Assembly (NCBI RefSeq): GCF_019578655.1
Contig: NC_063256.1
Span: 20,064,005-20,128,004 of the forward strand
Source of the DNA: Ricinus communis
Taxonomy: Eukaryota; Streptophyta; Magnoliopsida; Malpighiales; Euphorbiaceae
DNA length: 64,000 bases
Direction of reading: 5' to 3'
Shown here: positions 24,585-38,699 of the stretch, piece by piece
Layout of the letters: the number at the start of each line of letters is the position of its first letter
Numbering within the stretch: position 1 is the first letter of the stretch
Notes under the pieces: model-generated
Told to the model about the DNA's origin: nothing
What the model saw: only the letters and a program-made list of their open reading frames with translations
Databases searched by the model: none
Position numbers and translations under genes: made by a program

Positions 24585-24945
24585 TGTGGACGGCGGTTTC
24601 AGGTGCACCCGAGTGTCTTTAGGAATTACGGTATTGTAAGGCTTTTCAATCTAATCGGGAACACGCTAGTGCGGAGAAAGGGAATCACCACCCAAGTAAT
24701 TTCTAAAATATCTTTATTAATTGAATGGTGTACTAGATTCTATAAGGAAGTTTTACCATATCGAAAGATGGATCTGGAAGCCAACTTCCTTATTTGTGTA
24801 TATGTACTTTTAATTTTATTAATTATTGGCTCATTCCCTATAAATACAATATAATAATTCTACACATTGAGCACTACAGTATATGAAGTTGATCTGCAGA
24901 GCCAATCAGCTTTGTATACAGCCGATTGGCTCTATACAATGAGAA
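24585..24945. mobile_element. Truncated LTR fragment, family B
   Basis: Starts TGTGGACGG then TTTCAGGTGCACCCGAGTGT and tracks the first roughly 280 bases of the solo LTR at 44908 (TGTAAGGCTTTTCAA, GATTCTATAAGGAAG, AAAGATGGATCTGGAAGCCA). It then carries the GCCGATTGGCTCTATACA motif found farther inside that LTR. The middle and the right end are missing. Confidence 0.7.
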
Positions 24946-24960
24946 TATTCCTTGGAGATT

Positions 24961-25330
24961 CAATAAAATTTAGACAAGATAAATATGGGTAGATTGGATT
25001 TCTAAACATAGTTATTTTTGTGCACAGCTAGGCTGATGGTATTTAAACATAGTTATTTTTGTGCACAGCTAGGCTGGTGGTATTTTCCCCATGAAAAGCT
25101 GACTTCTTTTGCTTTAATATGATGTATATGGCCTTTAAAGGTTTTGAATGTAATATGTTCTTACCTTTTGATAAAAAGAATTTTTTCTCTAGGCAAGAAT
25201 CTCTGCCGAGGTGACCCCATCACCATATCTTTTCTTATTTTACGCAGAAGTTATCTCTTCTATAATTTGCCAAAAAGAGTCTTAAGGCTTATTTTATCGT
25301 ATTCAAGAATACAGAACAACTGTATTTATA
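24961..25330 (+). mobile_element. LINE reverse transcriptase fragment with a 41-bp tandem duplication
   Basis: About 25195-25290 reads RGDP in one frame and SPYLFLFYAEVISSII in the next, together matching the conserved RQGDPLSPYLFLL...AE block of LINE reverse transcriptases with one frameshift. Upstream, a 41-bp unit (25003-25043) is repeated head to tail (25044-25084) with a single difference. Confidence 0.55.
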
Positions 25331-26057
25331 TTTCACTTATTCTATTATGTAAATTATTTTAGCAAGGCAACCATGAGTAAGAGACACCTATAGCTACTAT
25401 TGAATAGGAGTATGAAACAAGTTTCATGTCCAAAAAAGTTAATTATGACAAGTTTGAAATTGCTTTTAGTGGAAATATAAATAACGCAATGCTCTTCAAC
25501 AATAATAAAGATTTCAACAACACAATAAACATTTAGCCTTTTTTTTTTTACAATCTTTAGGAGAAATAAGAATGTATCATTTATTTGAGATACACTTAAA
25601 ATGGATGGAAAGAAAAGAAAAACGCTCGCATAGGCTGGTATGAAAATTCTAGTTAACTGATCAAAGCCATAACCATATATATAATGAATTATTTCTTACT
25701 GCCTATCAATACTTACAGGTGCATTTAATTTTTGATGATTTTAGGAATGACAACAGATAGAGTATCTGCCTATTTAAAAATGGCTAAAGTTGAATTTGAT
25801 TAAAATATATATCTGAGCCTATTTTAAATTTGTTTAAAAAATTATTTTTATTATCTGAATAAGTTTCAAATTCAAATAGAAATATCTGCATACTATCTGA
25901 ATACGATAAAAACCCGTTTACAAACCCATTTATAATAATTGAATTCTAAAATATACTAATAAAAAAAAATTATAAACTCTAAACCATATAGCTTTAAATA
26001 AGATTTATAATTTTAATTTTACTTATCATTTTATTTCATACACATAGTATATATGTG

Positions 26058-26106
<49 letters not shown>

Positions 26107-27041
26107 AAGTATCAGATACTAGATTCATGTAATCTATATGCATATCCATTTAAATGATCGAGTTTGGATAGTGAATATTCAAATATTTAAATGTGAATCT
26201 AACTTAAATTCGACATGAATATTAAAATTAAAATTTAAATTCATCATAAATTTATTTATAATTTTTATATCCGACCTATTAAGATTCGACCAAATCAAAT
26301 ATTCCAAAATATCTAACAGCCTTAGCTAACTTTCACTGGGACCATAAAAGAAAAATATTATTACATCTACTAGTGTCAAGGAGAGAGTACAAGAAAGAAG
26401 TATGACCTTTTAGGATATAAAATACTGGCCATGCTATCATAACAAGCTTGAAAGATATTAAAGGATAAACAATTATTTCTTTTTTGTTTTCTTCTGGCTA
26501 AGACTTTTCGTCGGAATTCTTCTATAATTGTTGTTGTTAAAAGAGATTATTGATGATGGTTGTAGATAAATCTGCTAAAAGTTTTGAATTTTTTTAGCCT
26601 CGACCTCGATTGTAGCTTGTTTATACAGATTTAAAATTTTGATTAAACTAATTTTTTTCGCAGTTATTATTATTAATTTAATTATAAAATTAAATTAATA
26701 GATATATTTTAACAAATATTTTAATGTTTAATATTATTATAATTTTTAAAAATAATAGCAAAATAAATTATTTTTAAATATTTCTAATTTTTGAAATTGT
26801 AAAATTTGATTAATATAATAATATAAAACTATTTATTAATTAATTTTATAAAATTGATATTAAAATATAATTAGTGTGCTATTTCTTAGAATCATAATTG
26901 ATGTTTGATTAGTAATGTGAATTATAAATCAATAAATTAATAAAAATATGTAAATTTAAATCTCATGTATTAAAAATAAATACACGTGTTAAAATAAAAA
27001 ATTTATATATAAAAAAATACATTATTAAAAAATTCTAAATT

Positions 27042-27076
<35 letters not shown>

Positions 27077-29383
27077 TAATCCTCTTAAAAATACAAAGTA
27101 TTATTTTTATAATTCTTCGAGTGGGCCAAATTTGTAGTATGAGCCTGAACGAATCAACATTTTAAGTCCTTTAAATCCACCAAAATAACAATAGGTCCAG
27201 TTGCAGGAGGGCAGTTCGGACATTGTGACTCCAGAAGAATTGATTTGCTAAGTGTGACCAAATTGCTGGCGCATAATGACATAATTTCTTGTTTTGGTTA
27301 ATTGAAGTTGTAATGTTCCCTAAAAAGAAAAGAATAATATCTGAAAATGAAAAAGGAAAAAGTAAAAAAGAAAACCAATTAAAAATAAAAACCTTTGTTA
27401 CAATAACACAATCAGATCTAGTTGGATCTCAACTAAACAGGAAATCTCTTTTTCTTTTTTCTTTTCTTAGTGCAGATTCTCAAACAATTAATGCAAATCT
27501 CATTCGTTTGTCTGTACAAGTACACCATATAAATGGTACAAACAGCAACACTCTAGATTTACCCCCACCCACTCACTTCTCCCTGACATTGAAAGAACCC
27601 CATGGACCCCACAATCCGATTCGATGCTTACGTGTAAACCTAAATCTAATCTAACTCTTTCGCTGCAGCTACCCGTACATTCACCAGATGAGGTATCAAA
27701 CTTATTATTAAAATAATAAATTAATAATTAAGAATAATTCTGATTTGAAAGTAACGTGTGTGTGACATCAATTATTATATCTAAATTGATTTAAATATGT
27801 TAATATTTAATCTAAAGTACTAAATTTTATAGATATCTTTTACATATGTAATTTTAATTTATATGAGAATATAAAATACCTTATTCTTGAAAATAATATG
27901 ATTTCTCACATTTTTTTTATCAAAGGTAAAAATAAATAATTATTTATTTATATTTTGCTTTGTTGATGTTATTATTTAGATTTAAAATATTTTTTTCAAT
28001 CAAAGTTAGAAATGTATTAACAAATATTTTATGATCATTTCTTATATTTCAAAAGTTAGAATTACAAGATGTTCTTAATATTAGAAAAAAGAATTATATA
28101 TTATATATTATTATGAATAGGATTTTAGCATATAATAAAATCTAAAATACTTTGATTAATTTTTAATATTTTGTAATTTCATAATTAATATTAGAATAAA
28201 ATAAAATAATAGTGTTATAATTGTAGTTTAACTTACATGGTAACTTATTAGTTAATATAATAATTGTGTTAATAATAAACTATATAGCAATTAATATAGA
28301 TAAATGGCAGGTATATATTGAATTTTATTTAAATATTTTTAGAGTTAAATTTTTATATGTATTAGTCGTTTGTTGTGTATTGTGCTGTTATTTTCTTAAT
28401 TAATATTAGATTGAATATATTATATAATAACAATTAAATTTAGGGTAATGCACAATATGCATTATAAAATAAAATTATTTTTATTAATTACAATAAATAA
28501 AATAATATTAATTTTTTTATTAATGATAATATATTTTCTGGGATTATTTCATTATGTAAGTAACTAACTAATTAACATGTCAATTATTATATACTTTGTT
28601 CAGAATTAAGAAAACAATAATTAATTAATGTATTAATTACAATACCATTAATGCAATAATAGGACAAGCATAAACTACATCATCATTATACCTATGTTTC
28701 AAAATAATATTGATACATGTTAGAAATCTTCTATGTATTAACTATATATATATAAATTTATTTTCTTTGTTCCAAAGAAGATACTGTTTTTCATATTATT
28801 TTACAGCCTTTCTGATTCTGAATTTTTTCCTTTTCTTATAATTACTAGTTGAATAATTAATGATAAAAATAGTCTTTATTTATCAACATGAAAAATGATC
28901 ACTTTGGATTAAATTTCAATATTTATACTTTGAATTTACAAAATTAATTATTGAATATATTTTTGTATTCCAATATAATATTAGATTTTCTATTTAAATC
29001 TTAACAAGTGTAAAATATAAAATAATAATAATAAAATTAATATGAATAAATGATGTTTAAAAAATTAAATAATAATAATATTTTTAATAAAAAACTAACA
29101 AATGTAAAAAGAATAATTAACATAAATGAAAAGAAGACTATATTTTTATACACTAAATTACTATTAACAAAAAAGAAAATATCTATCCTCTGTCTCATAC
29201 TTTTAACACGACAAAAAAGAAAAAGACACAATTAATTTGTCCATTCTCATGAATGTGATGCAGTAATAAATACCATTAATTCTCTCTCAAAAAGAAAGAA
29301 TGGCACAAATGAAATAATTAAATATGTAGAGGGGTAATTTAGGAATAATGATTTTCGGGTGGAGGGTCTCCCTCCCTCGCCCA
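25331..29383. other. Long AT-rich spacer upstream of the UKL gene
   Basis: About 4 kb with no recognisable coding sequence. It contains (TA)n tracts at about 26062-26098 and 27053-27078. A 121-codon open frame at 27289-27654 is lysine-rich and low-complexity at its start and matches nothing I know. The right end holds the UKL promoter. Confidence 0.6.
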
Positions 29384-29394
29384 CTATATATAAA
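29384..29394 (+). promoter_or_regulatory. Probable TATA box of the UKL gene
   Basis: CTATATATAAA follows a pyrimidine-rich stretch (CTCCCTCCCTCGCCCA). Transcription would start near 29415-29425. A good donor at 29595 (CACCAG before GTATAT) and an acceptor ending at 30370 would define a noncoding first exon and a 776-base 5'UTR intron before the start codon at 30384. Inferred from signals alone. Confidence 0.6.
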
Positions 29395-30383
29395 TCCAAA
29401 TCAATTCTCATTTTTTTCACGTCTCTTTAGTACTTTTTCTCTACAGTAATTATATAATTAATATTTCTTTTAAATTAAATAAATCTTTATACATTTAATA
29501 AGAAATAATAAATAAAAATAAAAATATCAATAGACTCACTCTAATCTCTCTATCTTTTTCTTTAATTTTGATCTCTGGTTCCACTGTACACCAGGTATAT
29601 TCAGGAATCTGCAATTTTTATTTTGTTTTTGTTTTTTATGCTGGTAGATTTTTATTTTTATTTTTGTTAATTTTAATGTATTAATATAAATATCCTCATA
29701 TTTGGATCGCCGTAATTTACTGTTCGTTGAATCTGAAATCTTGATGAAAAATGTGATCTTTTTTTTTTATTTGCTGAAAATAATTGTTGTTTGTTTATTT
29801 TCAATTGATCTCTCTGTTTTTGGTGATTAATATATTATGCTGTTGATCTTTTGGATTTTAGATACTTGTGGTGTTTGTAGATATAATGTGACAGAATTTG
29901 GAGTGCAAGAGTGCCATTGAGTTAATTTTTTTTTTTTGAGTTTGGTTTTCGATTTGGTGGAGCTGAATGTGATATGGGATAGTGATGTTTTCTCTCTTGT
30001 GGTACTGGGAATCTGAAAGTAGTTGGCAATACGAAACTTGCACTTTGAGAATGTTTGTTTTGAATGACTATTGTTTCTTGGACTACTACGGAACTGAACT
30101 TGTCGATGATCACAGTTCAATCAGAAAATGCCATCACTGATTCGTTGATTGATTATTATTTTATTTGAAATTGAAGATATTGCGTCTTATATATGAAATG
30201 GAGTTCTTTTTTATCTTGAACATGGTTTAAAAGTTTAAATATTCATGTTCCGAGGAATGAGAATGGTGCGAGAAAAGAGCTGATTGAGCATAAAACATGA
30301 TACACCTTCATTTTGGTTTTTTGGCATGAATTTTGGTGGTTTCTGGTTTATTTATTTATGATTTTTGTAGGTCTCTTCTTCCT

Positions 30384-33300
30384 ATGGAATCTAAATCAGT
30401 AGTGGATATGATAGAGGCCTCCTCACGGGCCCATTTTTCTGGGTTTCACATGGATGGTTTGGGGTCAAGAAATACTGAGATGGCACAACCAATGACCTCT
30501 GCAACTGAAGACATGTATAAACAACCTTTTGTCATTGGTGAGTCTTGTTGTTCTCTGCGCCCGATCCTTCTAAGTTTTGGGTGAATAAGCTAACTATAAG
30601 AATCTTTGAGATAAGTTGCTCACTTAACTCTTAATGGTCAGCATATACATTGGAAGGATATTGTGGACTGCTAGTTATAGAGTCATTAAGTTAATATATT
30701 AATTGAAATGAGTGTTTGGAAAAAATTCTTTTGGTGTGTTTATATATTTTGATCCTTGTTGGACAATAAATATACTTTTAAACAGATTTTCCCATGATCA
30801 GTTGTTGGCCATCAAGATGTAATGAAAGGTAAAAAACAGGACGGAATAGCATTCATCTACTATTAAATTCTGTAAATGGCATGTTTCATGGGTTAAGCAT
30901 GAGGGTTTCTATCCCTGGGTATTTGACAGCTCCATAGATGTTGTGTGAGGATTTTCTTTATTTGGTTGGCTGTCTCACTTTTTGTACTTTTACCTCCAAA
31001 ACTTATGCTGCCAGATGACAGGGGATGATTATTAATGTGGCTATGAGAACTGGCGTTGATTAGGTCATAGAAATGCTGAACAAAATGCTTAGAGCAGGGA
31101 GAAATTGTGCAGTAGAGGGTGTTCCTACTCTGTTGTGAAGGTGGTGGAGTGGTTGATTGAATGTAGGATAGAGGTTGAGGTGTTAACTATTTTATAGGCT
31201 TATATCAGCCAGGCAAATTATAAAAGAAAAGTAATGAAGGAAAGTTGCTAATTGATATTTTGATGCATAAGAAATGCAGTAGAATTTGAGTCCATGTTAA
31301 CTTTTATCTATTAATTGAAGTTTTAAGTTAGAGATATGCTGTTATTGTTTTGTGGCACAGGAGTTGCTGGGGGAGCAGCTTCTGGGAAGACTACAGTTTG
31401 TGATATGATTATTCAGCAACTTCATGATCAGCGTGTGGTGCTTGTTAATCAGGTAATAAGTTCCTGATCCAAAAACCATCTGGTGGCAATTGAAGAAATT
31501 ACTTCATTAATAAATTATAGTCTTTTGGACTAAACTGAAGATGAAGGGTAGAAAAACCTAATAAGCATGAGGTGCTGGCTTGGACTCTCTATCCTCCTGG
31601 TCAGCTTTTTTGGCCTTCCCCTATGCTTGGGGTTCTCTATTATTGATGTTCTACTTAATGGTTGTCAGTAATGGTTCTAGGATGAATATTATAATAAGTT
31701 ACTTAAGAAACATGCCATTTTAGCTAAGACTGTTTATCCTCCATTCCTCTCTTTATACCATATTTGTCACTACCTTCGCTAATATCATGCTATCATTATC
31801 TTCCCTTGCATCAGATGAACTGATTTATGTATTTGACCATGGCAGGATTCCTTTTATCAGAATCTGACTGAGGAGGAACTTACAAGAGTACACGATTACA
31901 ACTTTGACCATCCCGGTGAGTAGATTTGTCCAAAATTAAATTCCAAACATGTTCTAATCTAGCTGCTGGTGGCAGAAGTTTCCTTACGTGATGCATGATG
32001 CTGTATTGGTCCACATTTTCAGTACAATATTTTGTTTTGTTCTCAGATGCATTTGACACTGAACAATTATTATGTGCCATGGAGAAGTTGAGGCATGGGC
32101 AAGCAGTAGATATTCCAAACTATGATTTCAAGAGTTACAAAAACGATGTTTTCCCTGCAAGAAGGGTACAGTTTTCTTATGGCCTAACATTTAGTGCAAT
32201 GCACTTTTGTCTATCCTTATGCTAAATGCCTAAATCCTGTTGTGGAAACCTTAAACTCAGAAGTTGACTATGGATAACATTTGGGTGTTTCCATCTTTAT
32301 TATTATCTTCAACAATAGCCCTTTAAAATTTATATTTGATTGGTTCTCTGATAATTGTTTAGACAGTGGACAAAATTTAGGTGTCTTGTTCACTTTTCTT
32401 CTCTCTAACATGGAGGCCAATGTATGAAGCACTGTTTATGTTTTGCTAGTCCATATTTGTTGTAAACTTTAATTGTGATTAACTTTCTGCAGGTCAATCC
32501 TTCAGATGTTATAATTTTGGAAGGCATACTTGTTTTTCACGATCAACGTGTTCGAGATTTGATGAACATGAAGATATTTGTTGATACAGGTTATTTATTG
32601 TCTTTGTAACGTTTGTCTCCATCTATTATAAAATTGCTTGCAAGATGAATAATTAACTTATGAGGGTCTGAAGTTTGTTCTTTTCTTCTCACTACGTAGC
32701 AAAGCCAAATGTTACTTTTGCATTATGTGTCACTGTCACTAATGCAGTTGTTTTATCATTCTGTTAAATTAGGATATGACACTTTATTTAGAGAGCATCT
32801 TATGAGATCAATGAGAAGCAGAATTAAAATGTTTTGATCTAATTCTTTATTATAAGGGTCCGAATTTTATTGAATTTTTCTATTCATAAATATTATTTTT
32901 CTGCCCAGAACTCGCAACTAAGGGAATACAGGGTTTCATTGTCATTTAGGATTTTTCTTGTTATTAGGATTTTCTCAAATTAGAATTGACTAGTTTAACA
33001 GAACACCAAATAGTCTTGAGGTCTCTCCAGACAAATACCACAGACCTAATTGTCTTCATACACTTTGAGCTATATAAATACAATATTGTTTTGAGTGTTC
33101 TGCTCCTAATTATTTTCTTGCAAAGGCTGCCAGCTACAGTGATATGAGTTACAATTCACAAACCTTAACAGCTGTCTGATAACTCTGCCTGTCTCTATCT
33201 TTTCACTAGGCAGCCAATTTCAAATTTTTAACTCTGAACTTCCCCTTTTCTTTAATTGTAAACCCTAATCGTCATAGCTTGAGTTTGTGCCACCATAAAA

Positions 33301-36300
33301 GTTAGTAGAAGATTTTCAGCTCTGTTCTACATAATATCATATGAGGATATGCAAATAGGACAACTTTTAATAGATCAAGTTTTTTAATTTAAGACTTGTA
33401 ATATCTTTTTGCTGAAATGATGTATCTCAAAAATTATCAGCAGGCCAAGCAGAGTATTCTTCTCGGGATTTGTCTTTATGTGATTGGAGTTAATGGAATA
33501 AGATGCTGCTATTAGAACATAGAAGTATCCTGTGCTGTATGACTAGTGCCATAGCATGAAAAATTAGAGATTTCTAAATGCCACTAAGTAATTTTCATTA
33601 TATGTTCATGTGTAAAATATGTAGAGTCACATACAGGAATAAAAGTTAAATGCACCCTGAAAAAATGCATCTCAATTTGTAATCTTTCTCAATCAATTTT
33701 ATACCTAGCTAACTTCTTGACTTGATTAATGAACTTATTAAAAGGCAACTTGTACTTGGGATCTCAGATGTTTTTAAGACTTTTTCCCTTCACCAAAATG
33801 CTTTACCTCTCTTTTTGCCCTTTCTAATGCCAAAGCCATAATATTTTCACATTGACTTTGTTTTTAAAGGTAATGTTTTCTTTTCTTTCAGAACAATTTT
33901 TGATGTGGCTGGTAAATATGATATATTTTGCTTCATTTTGTTACTGAGTTCATCTGTTACTTCACATTGTTTAATTTTCAGTGCAGATGCTGATGTACGT
34001 CTGGCAAGAAGAATAAGGCGTGATACGGCTGAGAAGGGTAGAGATATAGGTGCAGTACTTGATCAGGTTGGCAATTTATCATTTGAACTTCTTGTAATCT
34101 TTAAATATTGAAAACCTAATTTTATCATTTTCTTTACTAAATAATTTTATGATGTATAGCTGAGTTTTAATTTCTTTTCTTGACCCTGCTCTGTTGACCT
34201 GGGTTTCCTTTTTTCTTTTTTGCTCTATCATATGGTTTTTTAAATTGGGAGAGAAAGAAAACAATCAAAACCTTCTCGTGCAGTATATTCAACTTTAAAC
34301 ATGTGAATTTTTCCAACTTCAATAAAGAAGATCAGTACTTTCTACCACTATATGGCTTCATCTTCTGTTTCAAGTACTTGCCCTTAAAATTAGTATCCTT
34401 ATTATTTCATGCAGAAATGAGTACTATGGTCAAAAGCTTAAAGGAAAAGATCCTTTGCCTTTCAGACTCACCCTTATCGTAGTTATTTTAATCAGTCTTT
34501 TCTTCTCTTTTAGTTTAGGGTAGCTTTGTAAAGTTAATAACAGACATGGATTGATCTCATATATGCTTTTAATATTTTCTCCACTGTGACACATTATACT
34601 CATTTGTGGGTGCACTTTGAAGTAGCTGGAAGTCTTCTTTATTGTTATTTGCCATTACTGCGTGAGAGCTTTCCTTTTGATAGAAATTGACAGTTTCTTT
34701 TATGCAGTACTCAAAATTTGTGAAGCCAGCTTTTGATGACTTCATACTTCCAACAAAGAAATATGCAGATATCATCATTCCCCGTGGAGGAGATAATCAT
34801 GTTGCCGTTGACTTGATTGTACAGCATATTCGCACAAAGCTTGGCCAACATGATCTGTGTAAAATATATCCTAACTTATATGTTATCCAATCAACCTTTC
34901 AGGTTCGGCTTCCTCTTTATTAATTCTTCCTAGCAATTATTTTTATTTATTGTTATTTTTGCATTAGTGATTTGTTTGCTTCAACATTCAGTAGTTGTTG
35001 CTTCTTTAGATCCAGTAACTGTCATGTGTCTCATGCAGATACGTGGTATGCATACCCTTATACGTGATGCTCAAACAACAAAACATGACTTTGTTTTTTA
35101 TGCTGATCGACTGATTCGTTTGGTATATCTAAATTCTCGTTTTCTGTTTTCTTGAGTACTTCTTCTGTTCCATTTGATAGTGCAAGAAAAGATCTTCCTC
35201 TTATGCGGTATTTTTGCAAATAACTCTCTTGTATATTTACCAGGTTGTCGAACATGGTTTAGGACACCTACCATTTACAGAAAAGCAAGTGACCACACCC
35301 ACAGGTAAGCTGATGATGCCTGATGTTCTCAGCTTCTTACTGCATCATATGGAAGATATGGAACTTGATTCTGAATTAATTTTCAAGCTATTGACTTTCT
35401 ACTTGCAAGTTGATGGCATAATTTTGATGTTTTCTATCATGTGGTTTAACTGTTGTCTTTCAGGAATTCGGATTTCTTCATGTTCTGTCTTTGCTTATGT
35501 TGGCACATGGGTCTATCTGTTGTTACAATATGTAATACACGACTTATTCCTCTGCATTCATACTATCATATATGATAAGTCCACTGTTACTTTTTTTTTT
35601 TTTGTTAGAGCTAGTTGCTTTTCTTGAAAAATGCTTGGAGTTGCACCAGTCTATTACTTCCTTGATTAATATTGTCACAAAAACTGATTACTGAGCTTTG
35701 ACTTTTTCTTTCTTTTCTCTTTTCATGTTGTTGCTTCTTTTAGTTGAGTATTTTCCTCTACTGTTGTTTTAAAGTGAAAATTTTATTTTTTCTTTATTTT
35801 GCTACATTTCCTCTTTTGGTGTGAAATGCAGGGTCGGTATATACAGGTGTGGATTTCTGTAAGAGGCTATGTGGTGTTTCTGTTATTAGAAGGTACTGAT
35901 GTGGTCTCAAATCTTGAGACAATGGATTAAAAGATCTCCTGTTTCTTTGGGTATTTCCCTTGTTTAACTGTTTCAGCCTGGAGATATGAATCGAATTCTG
36001 TGAATCTCCAAATGAATTGTATTTCAGAGTCCTTCTCCTTTTACCTATCTTGTCAATTTAATGAGAAAAGGTTAAGGGCTCACTGAGAGGGAATTGAAAG
36101 ATCTATTCAAACAGAATTAGAAAGAAAATGCACCTTAAAGATTCTGATTTCTGATGTTTATAGATGCACTGATTACACATGGAAATAATTGAAAGGCAAC
36201 TGAAAATAAGAATATCACTACAGATCCTCTTCTTTGCTGATTCTCTTCTTTTCTCTTCCATGAGCAAAGTTCCTATAGACTTGATGAACTGAACTAGCTG

Positions 36301-37765
36301 CTGGTTTGCCCACATTCTGATTAGCACTGGATTCTGCTGGTTCACCAACGTCCCCTTGAACAACACCAGAGTCCCTGACATAATGATATACTATTATGCT
36401 TTATCGCATTGCATCTTCTATAACCAGTGTCCAATATATAGAATTACCTTCGCTATGGCTAAACTAGCCAAATCATCTCATTTTCCTGCATGATTAGTAG
36501 CAGCAAAGCTCCCAACTTGATGATAATAGACAAGAACATTATCAAACTGCCTTATTATTTCTGTTACTAAAAAGTTCCCAATTGTTTCCAGTTTTCTCCG
36601 TGAAAAGATTCTTGCTAAGTTTCAAGTTGAATTTGGTTATCATACAAGTTGGTAGTTAATTTGCTCAGAGGAACAAATTGGGATACTGTCTTGGATACTG
36701 TCCCTGACTCTTAAAGCTTTATCAACATCATTGCCTTGTTTTACGCGTTCTTCATTCTGCTGTTTTTTTTTCTATTAATGTCAACTGAGTAGCTTATCCT
36801 GACCCAAAACTTGTTACAGTGGTGAGAGTATGGAGAATGCTTTGCGAGCATGTTGTAAAGGTATCAAGATTGGGAAGATACTTATTCATAGAGAAGGTGA
36901 CAATGGACAGCAGGTTTGTGGCTCTCTTTGTACTTGTTGGAGTGCGTCTGGTGAGGGTGTCTCTATGTGTCACAGAACAGCTTATTTTCTCAATGTTTCA
37001 ATGTTTTGGCAGCTAATCTATGAAAAATTGCCACAAGACATCTCAAATAGACATGTGCTGCTATTGGATCCCATTCTAGGGACAGGTTTGTTATACTGAT
37101 AGGAACTATTTCATTCTATTCTGTTTCCTCAGCCTTCCCTCCCCCTCCCCATTTCAGCCCTCTCCAGACCTCACATCTCCCTGAAACAATTATTGTTTAG
37201 TGCAATGGGAGGTGTTACACTTGACAAGCTAGTGAAGCTTTGTCATATCCCTGATTGCATGGTCTTCATCTAATCTCTGTTGACTTTTCCGGTTACTGTT
37301 AGGAACATGTATCTTAAATCTGAGTGAGGCCATTCTAATATTTTAAGTTTTTATGAACTCATCTGATATACATTCTGGTCAGGCAACTCGGCTGTTCAAG
37401 CTATCTCTTTACTAATTAGAAAGGGTGTCCCAGAGCCCAACATTATATTTCTTAATCTTATATCTGTAAGTCACTGCCTCTTATTATCTATTTCTGTTTC
37501 TTTAACCCCCCTCAATGGAAAAATTTTATTTAGTTTTTGCTAACTTCTCTCTGTACAAACATGCCTTTTGCTTTGCCAGGCACCTCAGGGAGTGCATGTG
37601 GTCTGCAAAAGATTCCCAAGAATAAAGATTGTTACGTCTGAGATTGAAATTGGATTGAATGAAGATTTCCGCGTCATTCCTGGCATGGGAGAATTTGGAG
37701 ACAGATATTTTGGCACGGATGACGATGACCAACCAGTGGTGGTCCCAACACAAAAGATCAACTAA
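30384..37765 (+). CDS. UKL: Uridine kinase / uracil phosphoribosyltransferase-like protein (UKL family)
   Basis: Pyrimidine-salvage protein: an N-terminal uridine/cytidine kinase domain fused to a C-terminal UPRT-like domain. Coding exons are 30384-30537, 31361-31452, 31846-31915, 32047-32165, 32493-32589, 33987-34066, 34708-34902, 35039-35122, 35244-35304, 35832-35892, 36820-36913, 37013-37085, 37383-37465 and 37580-37765. They join in frame to 482 residues, the usual family size. The P-loop [12 protein letters not shown] is at about residues 52-63. [43 protein letters not shown] and [13 protein letters not shown] follow as in uridine kinases. The UPRT part has [25 protein letters not shown] and the PRPP-binding loop [13 protein letters not shown] (about 386-398). 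No clear plastid transit peptide is visible. Whether the UPRT half is active in plant UKL proteins is doubtful, since a separate plastid UPRT supplies that reaction in Arabidopsis. Confidence 0.95.
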
Positions 37766-38309
37766 GAGCTTCAGATTTTACCCATGAGGAGTTGGGGGGA
37801 ATCAGCTGAACTTGCTGCGCCCATGTGTGCTTGCCGAGTTCTGCAATTTCAGTTTTCAACAAATTTTGACTTCATTATACCCTATAATTTTTATCTCAAT
37901 TTTAGCCTGCCTTTTTTTTGTTTTTCTTCCTTTCTGAATTCCATTGTGTCTCGTAACTCTCGTTGGTTTAATCATGCATCTCCTGGTTTCATTATAATTC
38001 TGCAGGAGGTCCCCCCCCCCATCATAGATAAGGTTACACTTTGTCTGCATGTTTAAAGAGGGGAGTGATTACAGGCAGAAACTTGAAACTTGTTGACAGC
38101 CTCCCCATGATAAATGTATCTCCAAACCCAGATATTTTACTTATATATGATTATAAATCCATATTTTTCCTTCTTTCTTTGGCTATACTAGACTCTGAAG
38201 TTTCTTTAAGGTTCTTGCTATATTTCTGTGGCATGCAAATCTTTTTCAGGATATGCAATTCCCTTTTTATCTTTTTTTTTTTCTTGATGCATTAAATGCA
38301 CGAAACCAG

Positions 38310-38340
<31 letters not shown>

Positions 38341-38650
38341 TCATTTGAATTGAAAGGGACATTGATTTGGATTTGGGTAATGTAAGTGGCAGAGAGTAAT
38401 TAGAGGTAACATCCAGACATTGCCTTTGGGTCAGGGTTATTATGTTTTGAAGGGTCATCCAATTTTGGAGGGAGAGAGCAAGTGGATGATGGATGGATGG
38501 ATGGGATTTGAGCTTTTCCACACAATAGTTATAGGGTTGATGGTGGTGGAGTTTGGGATAGAGTGCAGAGATAGAGTGCCACTTGGCTAAGAGAGTGATC
38601 ACTCATTGCTTTATCCAAGGATGATAACATGCGTTAGGCTAATCTGCTTA
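37766..38650. other. UKL 3' flank and aldolase upstream region
   Basis: Includes the presumed UKL 3'UTR, a run of ten C at 38011-38020 and a (GA)n microsatellite at 38315-38340. No gene is seen. Confidence 0.6.
38315..38340. repeat. (GA)n microsatellite
   Basis: An uninterrupted GA run of about 13 units, roughly 475 bases upstream of the aldolase start codon. GA-rich tracts near plant promoters can bind BBR/BPC factors, but no function is shown here. Confidence 0.9.
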
Positions 38651-38656
38651 CACGTG
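38651..38656 (+). promoter_or_regulatory. G-box CACGTG upstream of aldolase
   Basis: A perfect CACGTG core in the context ACACGTGT, about 45 bases before the TATA-like run and 160 before the start codon. This is a common binding core for bZIP and bHLH factors in light-, ABA- and sugar-related control. Function is inferred from motif and place. Confidence 0.5.
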
Positions 38657-38699
38657 TGTCTTGGGTTTGGTATATTCCACTGGAGCTAAGCTCATCTTT

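Noticed and set aside
24603..24854. 83-codon frame
   Set aside because: Falls within the truncated family B LTR, and its counterpart in the copy at 44908 is not open.
25740..26330. Possible degenerate MITE around a (TA)n tract
   Set aside because: The left side resembles common plant repeats (GGAATGACAACAGATAGAGT) but I could not match it to an inverted right end or find a target duplication.
27289..27654. 121-codon open frame upstream of UKL
   Set aside because: Lysine- and asparagine-rich from AT-rich DNA, no domain, no splice or promoter context. It probably arises by chance.
29037..29235. Two overlapping frames on opposite strands
   Set aside because: Low-complexity AT-rich sequence upstream of UKL; typical chance frames.
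36103..36381. 92-codon minus-strand frame
   Set aside because: Lies in a UKL intron, with no recognisable domain and no supporting signals.
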